Shown one piece after another: positions 50,246-61,608 of a DNA stretch of 64,000 bases. The notes under the pieces were generated by a model, which did no database searches, was not told where the DNA came from, and worked only from the letters and a program-made list of their open reading frames with translations. Source of the DNA: Archegozetes longisetosus (taxonomy: Eukaryota > Arthropoda > Arachnida > Sarcoptiformes > Trhypochthoniidae). Position 1 is the first letter of the stretch. Each line of letters starts with the position of its first letter. The stretch spans positions 9,445,855 through 9,509,854 of the forward strand of contig JAEMBT020000006.1 in NCBI GenBank assembly GCA_018873245.2, in the 5' to 3' direction. A program made the position numbers and the translations under genes.

Positions 50246-51211
50246 AGTGGTTCTAAAACTTTCAGACAATTAAGAATTTGTTTTATAAGTTTTTTACGTT
50301 TTAATGGTTTCTGGTTTATTGAAGGTTAATTATGTTTATTCCAAATTAGCGTTTGCTCAATAAACTTTTTTTCTAATCAAATACTCTTGAAAATAGTAAA
50401 AGACGTTTCGATGTAAGTTTTGTTTAAAATTATTGAATATTTAACTTATTTGTGATTGAAGCAAAATTTCTCTAAATTTAGTAAATTTATGTCTTATCGA
50501 AAAAATAATAATAAAGATCATGCTCTACTTAGACTGATATTGTTTGAATTGAAGGCACATTTGATCTTGAAGGGTGCATTCGCTTATAGTCTTTCTTACT
50601 ATATCTAGCAAATCCGTCTAATTTTTTAAGACTCAATTACAAATCACTTGGTACTTTCAATCATTTGACCAACAAAATCATATTTTATCTAATCGTTTTA
50701 TTACGTTTTAAATAAATATTAGTTTATTATAAGTTTTACGATTGATCGTTACTATTGTTTAGTGCTCTGGTGAACATTTAAATCTCTGGAATGAATCGAA
50801 AATACGGGTTAGTGAGGAAACAGTTGAGTGAAAATGTTGAACAATATTTATTATGATTCAAAACAAAATTTCTAAACATTAAGATCTTTAAAGAATAACA
50901 TTAGTAGAAGTAATCAACATTAAATATTATGTAAAGTATTATAAGAATGAGACATTTCAGTTTAGTTTTCAAAACTTGAACCTAATTCGCATTTTTAAGA
51001 TTAACAGAATAAACCCGACATAATAGTAATTATGCAAATTGTGGTAAGTATCTTAGGTAAAAGTTAATTTTACATCAATTCGAGAAAAGAGTATTAAATA
51101 TTTATACAATCCAACAGTTATTATCTGGTGATATAAGAATTTGAAATATGGATAATGAAATTATTTGACGCTTAATTAATAGACTCATGCAATTAATTAA
51201 TGAGAGTTGTC
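50246..51211. other. Intergenic DUOXA / IR-like pseudogene
   Basis: Nearly 1 kb of AT-rich sequence containing the DUOXA 3' flank (AATAAA near 50359). No other feature seen. Confidence 0.6.
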
Positions 51212-54067
51212 TTAATACATTCGTATTTGATTTCTTGATTTTCTGATGCGTGATCTGACAATCAAATAACATTTCATAAATCTCTCTTTGATTACTGAAT
51301 GCAATTCTATGATAAAAACCAGAATAGCAATAGTGATACCAATAGACCAAATATAGAACGCTGCTTTGACACAGTATAGTGAGAAAGATGTAGTTTCGGG
51401 TTCGCTTTTCTCTGTTTTCTCATAAGTTGACAAATAATATTTCTTTCGAAATCTTCGAGTCTCTTTTATCCATTTGTCATATAATCCAGTTTCGACAGTT
51501 CTGATAATACTATTAATACAACAATTAATATAACATGAATGACTATTATTTTAAATTTGGATTTACTATCAATTTCTATTTTTTCAAAATGACAAACAGT
51601 AATATTTAAAAATTCTAGTTATATATGTTTGCAACACTAGTGGCATGAGTCAATCTCACATGTTCGTTTACTAAGAAGAAATTCTAATTAATGAGCTCCA
51701 TTTATTATGCAAAGCAGAACCAAACAAATAAGTTTACTGTTATCTTTTAATACACATATTTCCAGGCAATCAGAACAGAACTATTTTTGTTCTGAACTTC
51801 TAAATTTTAATGCAAGAGATTTTTGAAAACACTTTTTGAAATAATTAAAAACATTTCTACGACTTCAACAATAACTCTGTCTCCCGAAAACATGTCTATA
51901 ACGCTAACCACTGCACGATAGGTTTTCAGAGTGGCTTCAGTTACCTTTTGGATGCTATTGTTTGTTAGTTTTAAAGATTTGAAAGGGCTTGATCGGATTT
52001 GACCTAATTGGCCATGAAGCCTATACTGGTGTCAAATTAAAGTTTACGTGAATTAAAATCGAAGGCAAATAATATATTTAAAAAATACGATGTCTGATAG
52101 ATGTGAATTTTAAAGTGTAGTTAATATTAAGAATTCTCAATTACATTCAGAAAGCTGATTAGCTAGCATTATACAGGGAACACCACAACGGGATGATCTG
52201 TCCCCAATTTCAGATTTTTATAGTGGCTAGAGGAGCCCACTCATTTTTAGTATGATCTGTTCCATCCATCTCAGAATTTTTATTAAACAAGTTAAAGTAG
52301 TTCTCTTTAATAAAAGGAAGAGTACTGGCCTTCTCTGAACCTGCCAGAGAGATTTTCCTCCTCTGTTTTGCAGGATCATCGCAGTCATCACAACGGTTCT
52401 TCAAAAGATTATCGGTTGCCGTGCTCCCCTGAGGCCCAGCGAGAACTTCAGCTGTGAGCATTAATCGGGAGGGAGATTAGACACTGGTGACCTCTGCCTA
52501 ATCTCTAGCGTAGGCTTTGTTTGAGAAGTATTGCCCGAGAACTCCCGCAACGATGGAGTATCCATTATCAAAGATAAAGATTTCGGTGTCTTTTATATAT
52601 ATTTTTCAAAAGTGATCAAAATACTTTGTAGTAACTACCAATAAGAGCTTTGCTTAATTATTCTTAAAATAGTCAAAACGTTGATTTTCTAATCTCTTTA
52701 GAAATAAAAATTTTTTATCTCCTCTGTCATTGTATTTTTGAAAATTCTACTTTTAATCTTAATTTTCATAAGCTTTAATTCGATACCCATATTGGCTGGT
52801 GAGCGATTAGACCAGATGCCTATATGTTTCTGATTAAACTCATTATACGTGATTAGCTCTGCTTTGCATATGAAGTATGCACTTACAAAAATTTTTAATT
52901 TTCTTAAAAGTTGGAGTTTTGAGACACTATGTAGAAATAAAAATAGCTGCTTTACGACTCACATTTTGTTCAGATCCTTCCTAATGGTCTCATTGAACAA
53001 TTTTGATAAAAGTATAAAATAAGGAGTTATTCCTCCACCATATTTTGAAATATGGAGATTTCTTAAGACATTCAAGTCTGTACCAGTCTCACCGAAATAT
53101 TCGGAAATTGCTTCCAAATAATGTCTAGCAACTGATATAACAGCTTTCCTTTTTATTATACGTTTTAAAGCCTTTCTGGCTTCTTCTGGATCCGAAAATT
53201 CGTTTTCTTTGATTCTGTGCGAAAATTCTCGTGCCATTTCCTTTTTATTCTTGTAATTTTTTGAGAAAACACTAATGTGTGAATCATCCCCTGATGTTAA
53301 GATAGCTAATTCCTTCTTGTAGAGCTGTTCCCACGTATCGATCATGTCGTCAGGAGTACTGGGGATGAAATTGGAGTGAAAAAGCCTGAATATCGAGCCA
53401 GTAAAACGAGACCAAATAATAACCATAAACTTAGAATAAATCTATTGAGTAAAGCTGGTAGCAAATTGGGCGTAGTTCTTGAGATAAACGAATGAACGAA
53501 TTCCCATATAGTTATAAATTTTGTGAATGATTTGTTAATTAGTGCTAATAACAGAATTATCATAAGCAATGTTAGAAATATTGCTATCCAGATTTTAGTT
53601 TCAAACCCGTATAGATATAGAGATTCTTCATGATATACACTACTAATTCTCGAGAGAATATATCCTTCCTCGCGTATACCTACCGATCGGCTAATCTTAT
53701 AAGGAATTTTACCAACATATGATTCCACCAATTCTATGGATGATTGTGTTGCAGGAGCTAAAAGCATTGAGTTGTTTGTTTTTGATAACTTTTCAGCGAT
53801 TTCCATCGGATCATTTTCCTCTATTCTTTTCAAACTTGAAAATGATTTAATTTCTTTGTAAATATCATTAAATTGAGCAACAATTTATTCTGAGTATTTA
53901 AACATAATTTCATACCTATAACCATAACATTTTGAAAGTTCTTGCAATATTTTGATAAAAGGCCCGCAAGCTTCATTTGGATTCTTTTAGATAAAGAACG
54001 GTGCCCAGAGATCTCTGAATGTTATAATTCTTTCAGGATCAATAGTCTTGTTTAGACCAAAATTCAT
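51212..54067 (-). pseudogene. Ionotropic receptor (iGluR-related) pseudogene
   Basis: Two blocks, 54067..52963 and 51500..51212, join across a GT-AG intron with consistent phase. The order of domains is that of an ionotropic receptor: ligand-binding S1 half (LWAPFF, GPFIKILQELSKCYGYRYEI), membrane segment M1 (KIWIAIFLTLLMIILLLALI), an M2/M3 stretch (RFILSLWLLFGLVLLARYSG), S2 half (TPDDMIDTWEQLYKKE, then TVETGLYDKWIKE) and M4 (FYIWSIGITIAILVFII). The S1 frame is interrupted by two in-frame TAA codons (about 53989 and 53893). A frameshift lies near 53350-53365, just after M3. No intron of believable length removes these lesions. The motifs are otherwise well kept, so inactivation is recent, or readthrough is used. 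The N-terminal domain is not found. Confidence 0.75.
52210..52560 (-). mobile_element. Relic of a non-LTR retrotransposon ORF1 (tentative)
   Basis: Lies in the large intron of the IR-like pseudogene and has a distinctly higher GC content than its surroundings. On the minus strand one frame reads TPSLREFSGNTSQTKPTLEI, then after a stop the adjacent frame reads LTAEVLAGPQGSTATDN down to KENYFNLFNKNSEMDGTD. The latter resembles the N-terminal ORF1 of jockey-type LINEs (ENxFxxL followed by acidic residues). No zinc knuckle or reverse transcriptase is present. Confidence 0.35.
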
Positions 54068-55442
54068 GATTCGTTTTCTCTTATATTCACACGAGCATTA
54101 GTCATGTTTTCGATTCTGATTCACATCTTCAACTTGGAATCATAGCTACTTTGCAGTAATATAGGTAATGACTTTTGTTGTCAATAGAATTTCGTTTTCA
54201 TAGTAATTGATGACTATTCTTTCAAGATGTGTTTTGAAATATCTCATAAATTTTTAAGTATTTTGTCAAATAAGCTATTGATGGAATAATTCTATCGAAT
54301 TATATAGAACTTTAGAATAGACGATTTCGGAGACTTGCACCTAATATTTTGTCTTAATATCAAAAGTTGCTATAGCATTTGATAATTAGATTCATTTTTT
54401 GTGGTGATATCTCGAAACTTTTGCATAATTTTTTCATCATATAATCCATCTGTAATATGCCATTCTATTGATTATTCGAATGTTGAGGTGCCATGAACGC
54501 TGTGTCTTTGTGTCTATGTTATGGTTATATTATAAAATATCTAATTGAAATTCTGATCTAAAGAATAGTCTTTTAATAAAACGTTAAAAATCAGAAAAAA
54601 TTAGTTTTTTAGCTAAAATTCAAAGATCACAATAAGAGATCGGTTGTATTTTCTGACTTTTAGTCTTTTAGCAAATTTTCTAATTAACATTTATTTAGAA
54701 GTAATGAACTATGGTTTTAGCGCTTTCTATATTGCAGTTCTCTGCACAGGTTGAGGCTCAATGCTCAGGTTAAAGCTCTGGAATTTTAAAGGATAAGGCT
54801 CCAAATTTGAATGAGACTCGGTCTTCTGAACCTCTGATTCTGAATAAATTTATAAATATCAATATCTTTTAATGACACAAAAGACAAATTACAACTATTT
54901 TTAGAAATTCGTTTCAATATTTGAACTGTAAAACAAATGCAAAATCTTGATAATAGTTGCATTACAGTTGTGATGTAGTTAAAGTGTTTACCACCTAAAG
55001 ATTAGGTGGATCATGCCTAAGAACGCGACTTTAAGGCGGCTTTTCACTGAACAAATTTGTACGAATACTGGCATGGACTAGTATTAAAAGTTTTCGGTTA
55101 GCTTTTACTTTGCGTGAAGCTGGGGAAACTGTTACATATCTATGTATTTATTATCAGCATGGCTTGACAAGCAAAAAAAAGTCACAAGCCACACCCACCT
55201 CCGGCCACTTCAAAATCCGCCCACCAAAAATTTTTAAGCTACACCCACCAACATTTTCTTAAATTTCCATCTAAATATACTACTTAAGAATATGCAAACG
55301 GATTTTCAAAATTCATTCTGTGGGCGAAGTTATGAATTTTCAAATTTTAGATATTTCAATAGTAACTAGGACATCATTTATGTCTAGTTTTTAAAATTTT
55401 TGCTTATTTACTTTAAATTCGTTTTTAGGAAAGATATAGATC
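54068..55442. other. Intergenic, repeat debris
   Basis: Contains GAGGCTC/GCTCAGG-rich sequence at 54745-54835, a small hairpin CCACCTAA...TTAGGTGG at 54990-55010, and C-rich repeats of CACACCCACC type at 55184-55252. No open frame is supportable. Confidence 0.5.
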
Positions 55443-55813
55443 TGACGGATGCTATGCTGAGGAGGTCCGCCAATACACCTTCTCGACCCGGTAAACAATA
55501 GTTAACGCAGCACTTTATATACATCTATGTCACTCCGAGTTAATTAGCGAATAATCAAACTTCAGTAATTAAAAATAAACAATTTAATGTTAAAATAAAT
55601 TAATTAAGAATTAAACATAACAAAAATATAAGAACAACAAAGACAATTCAATCCGACATGATCTCTCCTCAAGAGGCTTATCAAGTCTCCTTTATTCGTA
55701 AAAACTCCCCCTTTTATATATGTATTGAACTGTATTACGATACAGTTCAATGAATGACCAGCTAGTATTGAACTGACTGGATTACGCGTGGAGTTGACGT
55801 TTCGCCCCCGTCA
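55443..55813. mobile_element. Solo LTR with GATC target duplication, 371 bp
   Basis: Begins TGACGG and ends CCGTCA, the TG...CA rule with a short perfect terminal inverted repeat. It is flanked on both sides by GATC (55439-55442 and 55814-55817), a 4-bp target duplication. It contains a TATA-like TTTATATACA near 55513 and AATAAA-rich sequence near 55575. No internal retroviral genes flank it, so it is a solo LTR left by recombination. Family (Gypsy or BEL/Pao) cannot be told from this alone. Confidence 0.82.
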
Positions 55814-55817
55814 GATC

Positions 55818-56161
55818 TGTAACTTATATCTTAGTAGTCTTGTCAAAAATACTTGAAATAAAAATTTCATCTGATTCATACTGACCAATGTTAGATGGGC
55901 TCTCTCAAAACATGTTTCTTTGAGTGGTTTGCATGAATGGCGGCATATTTCATTCACACACTTCAATCTTCAACCAATTTTCATTTTAGCATCATTCGTT
56001 GGCATCATTGGAGATGAACACTTTGTACATCGGGCATGAGTGGTAGTATAATCTCTGGTTGGAATGAGTTTAAACCTCTTTAAGAATTCAATTACAGATT
56101 CTTTATCTGAGAAGTTATTAAGTTCTAAGTCATCAAATTCCGGAAATTGATTTACTGCCAT
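55818..56161 (-). pseudogene. Merlin/ISXO2-like transposase N-terminal remnant
   Basis: A 63-codon frame starts at 56161 and ends at a TGA at 55970, but the same frame continues past it. Before the stop: FSDKESVIEFLKRFKLIP, then ARCTKCSSPMM. After it: CVNEICRHSCKPLKETCFER AHLTL. This is the zinc-ribbon N-terminus of the IS1595/ISXO2-like (Merlin) transposases, with CxxC, the C-x(n)-C/RH block and the FFE-S/HLTL-type motif. The frame is then cut by the solo LTR at 55817. No DDE catalytic domain is identifiable beyond it. A domesticated host gene with this domain is the alternative. Confidence 0.55.
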
Positions 56162-56217
56162 TTGGTTAAATATTAATAAAATTACTGTGGAAGAGGAAGT
56201 ACACAGTAGAAAATTTG

Positions 56218-56409
56218 TCAGAAATTTGGGACAATATTAGATGTCGTTTGAGTTTTCATTCCGATTTCTAACACTAAACATTGTACTCCCGCATTGTTGT
56301 AAACGGGATATTGCTCGGACCTGAAGATAATCATTACTCGAAAGTAACCACTTCTGGTCTCTCCAACTAGATTTGTATCACGATCCAACAATGAAGAGTC
56401 CACCCGCAA
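56218..56409 (-). other. Open frame of 63 codons, unassigned
   Basis: Minus-strand frame just upstream of the Merlin-like remnant, reading RVDSSLLDRDTNLVGETR and later VYNNAGVQCLVLEIGMKT. It has protein-like composition but no family I recognise, and no ATG start (opens at GTG/CGG). It may be a leftover of an older element or an exon. Confidence 0.2.
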
Positions 56410-56689
56410 TGAGCACGTTTAGTGTATTTCGTGTGAATAAATGTGTGTGAAATATAAAAATAAACTATAAAATTTATAAAGTAAACAATTATGGTTTTTA
56501 GTACTTAAATTGAAAACCTCGAATTTGATTAAATTTACTTCTAAAAACATAAATAAATAAAGTAACAAATAAAAATATTTAGACCTATACTTAGAGTGAA
56601 ACCAGTGAGAGTAAAATGCACAAAAAAACAAAATTTTCACTATAAACTGAATTTAGAACACTTATTTAAAAATCAAAACACGTGTTGAT

Positions 56690-57275
56690 GTAGTCACTCA
56701 TTTAAGATTACTCACTCATTGACGGTTACTCATAAGTAATCACGAGTAGACGAGTAGTCACAACTACTTATGTAAAGTTGTCTATATTTATAATGATTAT
56801 CGTATAAGTTCCAATGGTGAACGCAGGAAATAACTAACTTTCTTATCAATGAATGAAGGCTATGTTAATCGAAAATTTAAATTCATGTGATAGTAAAGCT
56901 CATTATTAAAAATTTCGTAACTATTAATTACTATTCTCTTCATAAATCTTGTCAATTACTTCTTTATAAGTGATTTCTTAAAACTCTGATTTGTAATATT
57001 TCATTAATGAAAGCTTGTCAATTGTTTTACAAATCTTATTAAATTATTTTCTTTGATATTTTCTAGTGAATTAATTTCAATTAATAAATACTTATATTCA
57101 ATGAATAATTGTAAGTAATTTTGAAAACATTCTTGATTACTTGAAAATACCCGTGACTACCCGTTAATGAATGACTACTCATTAATGTAACCGTAGTCAG
57201 GAAAGTAGTCACGACTACTGACTACTTTTGGAAAAGTAATGGGTAACTACTTTTCCTGGCAGCGGCCCAGCCCTA
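56690..57275. mobile_element. Possible truncated hAT element with ACTACT/AGTCA subterminal repeats
   Basis: The right end CGGCCCAGCCCTA, read on the other strand TAGGGCTGGGCCG, is a typical hAT terminus. Both the left part (56690-56770) and the right part (57140-57250) are dense in GTAGTCA, ACTACT and ACTCATTA words, partly in inverted orientation. No matching left terminus is found, so the element is truncated or the limits are wrong. Confidence 0.4.
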
Positions 57276-57512
57276 GTTACATGAAATTGTCAAACTCTGT
57301 CATACTTGAATTGTCAAAGTACATCTCAATCAGGATTACCGTTTCAAGCTTTTAATTGTATTTTTCCTAGCCATATACTTACAGAAATTAACTTATATTC
57401 AAGTACAAGTGCATGGTTAGGAGAAATATAATCAAAAGCTTGAAACGGTAATCCTAATTGAGGTGTATTTTGGCAATTGAAATATAACAGAGATTTGACA
57501 ATTTCATGTAAC
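57276..57512. mobile_element. Tc1/mariner-like MITE, 237 bp
   Basis: Terminal inverted repeats begin GTTACATGAAATTGTCAAA and extend, imperfectly, about 100 bp inward (the blocks GGATTACCGTTTCAAGCTTTT and its complement are exact). TA dinucleotides flank both ends (57274-57275, 57513-57514). The right end of the neighbouring hAT-like sequence abuts it directly. No coding frame. Confidence 0.75.
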
Positions 57513-57992
57513 TATTCTATCGTTCATATATACATGCATGATTTGTTACTCTAACTTGGATTTATTTTGCTTTAGGTTACTAAAAAGTTTTCCAACCACA
57601 TTGAAAGTACTATTGAGTTTTGCATTGACTAACAAATTCCAAAAGTTAATAGATTTTGCTCTTGTGCAGGCCAGCCGATTTGAATAGCATTCATGATCAT
57701 CTCATATCATGACTAGTTTATAGTAAAAATATTTTCAAAATTCGTCACTTTGTGGTGAGATATTCTTCTCGTTAGATTTGAATGTAAACCAAAACAAATC
57801 ATAAGAAATGAAAGGAATTGAAAAGTGGCGCCAACCGCGAGAATATATAATAGAATGCAGTGATTGGTTGTTATTTAGTGAAGATGAAAAACGTGTGTTT
57901 TGTATTTGAAAAACCAATAGATGTTTATATTTAAGTCTTAACTGTTTTAAGCTAGAATTAAGTGGTAGATAAACAAATAATATTAAACAGAA

Positions 57993-59424
57993 ATGTTTCG
58001 GTCAGGTCTTTTTCGGTTATGTAATTCGCATATAAATAGAATTAATATAATTAATAAATCATATAATAAAGTATTGATACGTTCGCTTTTGTCGCATTCG
58101 TATTCGTGTGAACTGGAGTGGGACAACAGACTTAAAAATGATTTATTGATGAAAATCTCTCCTGGTCTGAAAGCAATCATTTCTTGTTTATTATTCTTAT
58201 TAATTATTCTTAATTATTGAATTTTATTCTAAAGATTCTCTATTCAATGACTTGAGTCAGAGGTATATGAAAAAATTGAAAGTTAGTGCAGTAGATGTGG
58301 ACATGTTTGCCAATGTGGTGACACGCGCCGAACAACTCGAAGAATTACAACACTTGATATTCAAGTTGAGAAAAACCAGGCAAACTGCCAATACATTGGA
58401 ATCAACGCACCACTCTGTCTGTAGAGCTTTTCTTCGGTTCAAAGAAACCAATCGATTGCTTAATATTCTCTGCGATAGAGTGGGCTTTGGGATATTTCCC
58501 GATCAGTTCTGCTATAATATGATTGTGGATCAGTTTATTGAGGACAAAAACTACAGAAACGCAGCAAAAGTGGCTGCTCTTATGATGATTCAGGAAGACT
58601 TCGGAAATAAAATCAGTCAAATATTAGCGCTATATTCAGTTCATATGTACTTAAGAGATGAAAATAGAATCAAATGGAACGATGGCGAAGAAGAAACTGG
58701 TCAAAATGTAGAAGAGAGTAATGATGACGATGACGATGAAGACACTCAATACGTACGAGTGCCATATTTGAGGAATGAATGGTTTGACGATCACTTTGAT
58801 ATCAAAGATCCGATGCATTTGTGCGGAAAAACACTAAATTTTTTCGGGAAACAATTCGATGACATAGTCGGCAGGACTTACCAACTGATTGGTTTAGTTT
58901 TATATGAGAAATGGGACAAATCTATTGAACTGTTGCGTAAATTTTCGTCAATAGAACAAGATATGATAGTTAGAGAGGCTTTTGATAAAATAGAGAATAT
59001 TGTATCGCAAATGCCAGACGATAGCAGTCATAAAGAGAAAGCGTTAGAATTGAAAAAAATTCTTGATCAACTAAACAGTCAGGGAAAAATAGTTGACAAG
59101 GATTTGCATGAATTAGTATGCGAAAAGTTGTCAACTATTAATGAATTAGAGGCAGAAGATAAAAAACAAATGCCTATATTGTTCAAAGAATGGGAGGATT
59201 TAAGAGAACAGGCGCTAAACAATCAAATAGAAGAGTTATCGAGAGAGGAGAAAAAGAAAGAAATATTGGAAAAGAAGAAAGAAATTAGTGAGAAAAGTAG
59301 ATACTTATTCTTCTTTGAAAACTTCGCTAAGCATGAGATAGATTTTGTGGAAGCAGAGAAAAGAATAGCAGAACTTAAATCCAAAACAGTGGTTGATGAA
59401 GATTACGTACCACCTGAAATATGA
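57993..59424 (+). CDS. MRPS27: Mitochondrial small ribosomal subunit protein mS27
   Basis: PPR-like protein of the mitochondrial ribosome. Exons 57993..58164 and 58235..59424 give 453 residues (human 414). The N-terminus is a basic, Asp/Glu-free presequence (MFRSGLFRLCNSHINRINII) suited to mitochondrial import, followed by SLLSHSYSCELEWDNRLKND. Helical repeats contain VDVDMFANVVTRAEQLEEL, LCDRVGFGIFPDQFCYNMIV (human VNKVQYGIFPDNFTFNLLM), FIEDKNYRNAAKVAALMMIQED and TYQLIGLVLYEKWDKSIELL. An acidic loop (about residues 215-225) and a lysine/glutamate-rich coiled C-terminus follow. The short intron is confirmed by phase. Confidence 0.9.
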
Positions 59425-61608
59425 ATTTGAATTAAAATCACGTCTCATTAATTTATCATAAAATATCTGCTCTGCATCCAAGAGTTGGTCTGTTTTACAT
59501 TTGCAATAGTAATAAATTGATTATATATACAAATAAAGCTCTAAAATGTGCATAAGTTATGTATGTTCTGTGTACTGTTTATGTCAGTACTGTGAGGTCC
59601 AATTTTCAATACTATCTGAATTACAGATGGGGCTTTATAGCACTGACTTGATGATATGATTTAACTAAACCTATAAAATTAATTTCTAAAGCTATTGCTG
59701 ATAAAGTATTTTGTTTTTTCATTTGAAATGTTGATATAATTTTTTCAGAGCTTAATAGTTTATGTTGAGCGCTTTCAACGTATAGCCTTAGGGTTGAAAA
59801 TGAGCTAACTTTTAATGAAAACTCTACACTTCGAATGAAAAGTGTTCATTACTTACACCCATATTATCCAAGCTAGAGCCCAGTCAATAGTTTGCGCAGA
59901 AGGGATATAAACGTGAATTGTTTACTTAAAAAGTAGCGCTTATCTGTTACATAAAACAATATGAGCCACAAATGACCGCAAATCCCATCTCTATCAATGT
60001 TTTTGAAATTGGGCTGTTATTCACAATTTCATTTGAAAGTATGATTATGTTTTTTAAATAGCGTTTGCGTTATTCATTCCATTAACATATGAAAAAATGA
60101 TATACCATTGGTATCAGACGTCTATAATTATAAATTACTTTTAATGCTTTTTTCCAAAGTTAGTACAGTTAAGCCTTTCCAACTTTCATGTACACTTAGG
60201 GGCTTTATAAGAAGCAGTATATAAATGCCGTAGAAAAACACAGCTTTGTTATTGATTTTTAAAATGTACTTAACTGCTTAACTATAAGTGAAAGTTAGAC
60301 AGGTCTTACTGTATCACAAATAGAAGATGAAAAAGTGTTTACTCAATGCAATCGTATTGTAATTGCATATTATAGTTAAGGCTTATCAATTAATCAAAAA
60401 ACAATTGTGCCAACGTTATTCCATTACAAAAGAAGTAATTTACGATTGCCTCAGAAAAAAAGTATTATTATTTATGAATTTATAAATATAGCATCAGTTC
60501 CCAGAATGGTTGCAGCGAGAAATGATTCATTGTAAAACTGCTACAATATTTTTCTATACTTCAATCAAATTGGTATCACTTTAATTGCCAGTTAACTGAT
60601 CGACAAACTTAAATAATCTGAATAATCAGTTGTCTTCTCGAATTCATTATCGTTAGAATAAAGCCAACAATTGTAAATTTGGTGCAATCTTCAAGCAACT
60701 AAAAGCAGTAGAAGAGTTTTTATCTTTATTATAAAGAGCTTAGTTTGTCCTGATTCAAAACGATATAGTTATTTGACAGGAACCCGAATAAATTATACGA
60801 CAGAATCAGCTGATTATAATATTGGAATATCAATGATGATTGTAAGGGACTATTTCTAATAATATGTAACTGTAATAGTAATTCTGTTGAGACTAACCGA
60901 TGAGCCAGCGATCAATAAGCCTGACAAAAGCGTAAGTTTAGACTAAAATCCGTCAAAACAGATTCTTTGGGATAACTTGAACCAGAGGTTTGTAGATTAA
61001 GAACTAGAATGCTTTATAACTATACCTTCATTATAGCTAAGTTTCTATGAGAAAAATGAATCGGATCCTTATTTTTGTTAGATATTTATTTATATGAACT
61101 AAAGACTACTCCTGTTCATGTATTATGGAACAGAGCATAAGCTTAAATGTTACATAATATATGTTGCATAACATAAAACTGCATCAGAGGTACATTAAAT
61201 AAGAAAAGCTGCAAACTTAAGGTTCATGCCTTATTTGCAGATTAAAGATCGTATAAAAAGTTCTGATTGTCCTCACCAGCTAAATTCAGTGACTTTTCCA
61301 ATGTGGGTAGTGCTTAAGTAGTTCTATCAGAAAAGCTATGAACAGTTATTGCATTACTATTTGCATTTTTAGGTCTACTTTGATTCCTATTTTGACACGC
61401 ATTATAAATATTTTGTTTGAATTAAATACCCAATCGTATTGTATTGTAGTTAATTCTATGATTAGAATAGAAGGCATAACTGAACTGATATCTGATAATG
61501 CGAGTAATGGTCGCAACAATTCACAAAGTTCATAAGTAGCCAAAATTAGAAAAATAAACGTATATCTTATGAATAGTGGTCTAATTTTTCAAAAATATAA
61601 AAAAATAC
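59425..61608. other. Intergenic, MRPS27 3' flank
   Basis: AT-rich spacer with AATAAA-like signals near 59531 and one clear MITE (60166-60311). Frames of about 65 codons at 61338-61543 occur on both strands and look like chance. Nothing else seen. Confidence 0.6.
60166..60311. mobile_element. Tc1/mariner-like MITE copy C, 146 bp
   Basis: Best-preserved copy of its family. Ends CAGTTAAGCCTTTCCAACTTT and AAAGTTAGACAGGTCTTACTG are imperfect inverted repeats, flanked by TA on both sides (60164-60165, 60312-60313). The CAGT terminus plus TA duplication is the Tc1/mariner pattern. Related degenerate copies are at 40111-40248 and 48901-49035. Confidence 0.72.

Noticed and set aside
53343..53407. A 65-nt GT-AG intron that would reconcile the two receptor frames
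   Set aside because: It would remove the M3 segment, which is the most receptor-like part, and would not cure the two upstream stops.
52959..53426. Overlapping minus-strand frames read as two separate genes
   Set aside because: Together they form one receptor (M1-M3 in one frame, S2 in the next), so a frameshifted single gene explains both.
61338..61543. 65-codon frames on both strands
   Set aside because: Mirror-image AT-rich frames without motifs or splice context.
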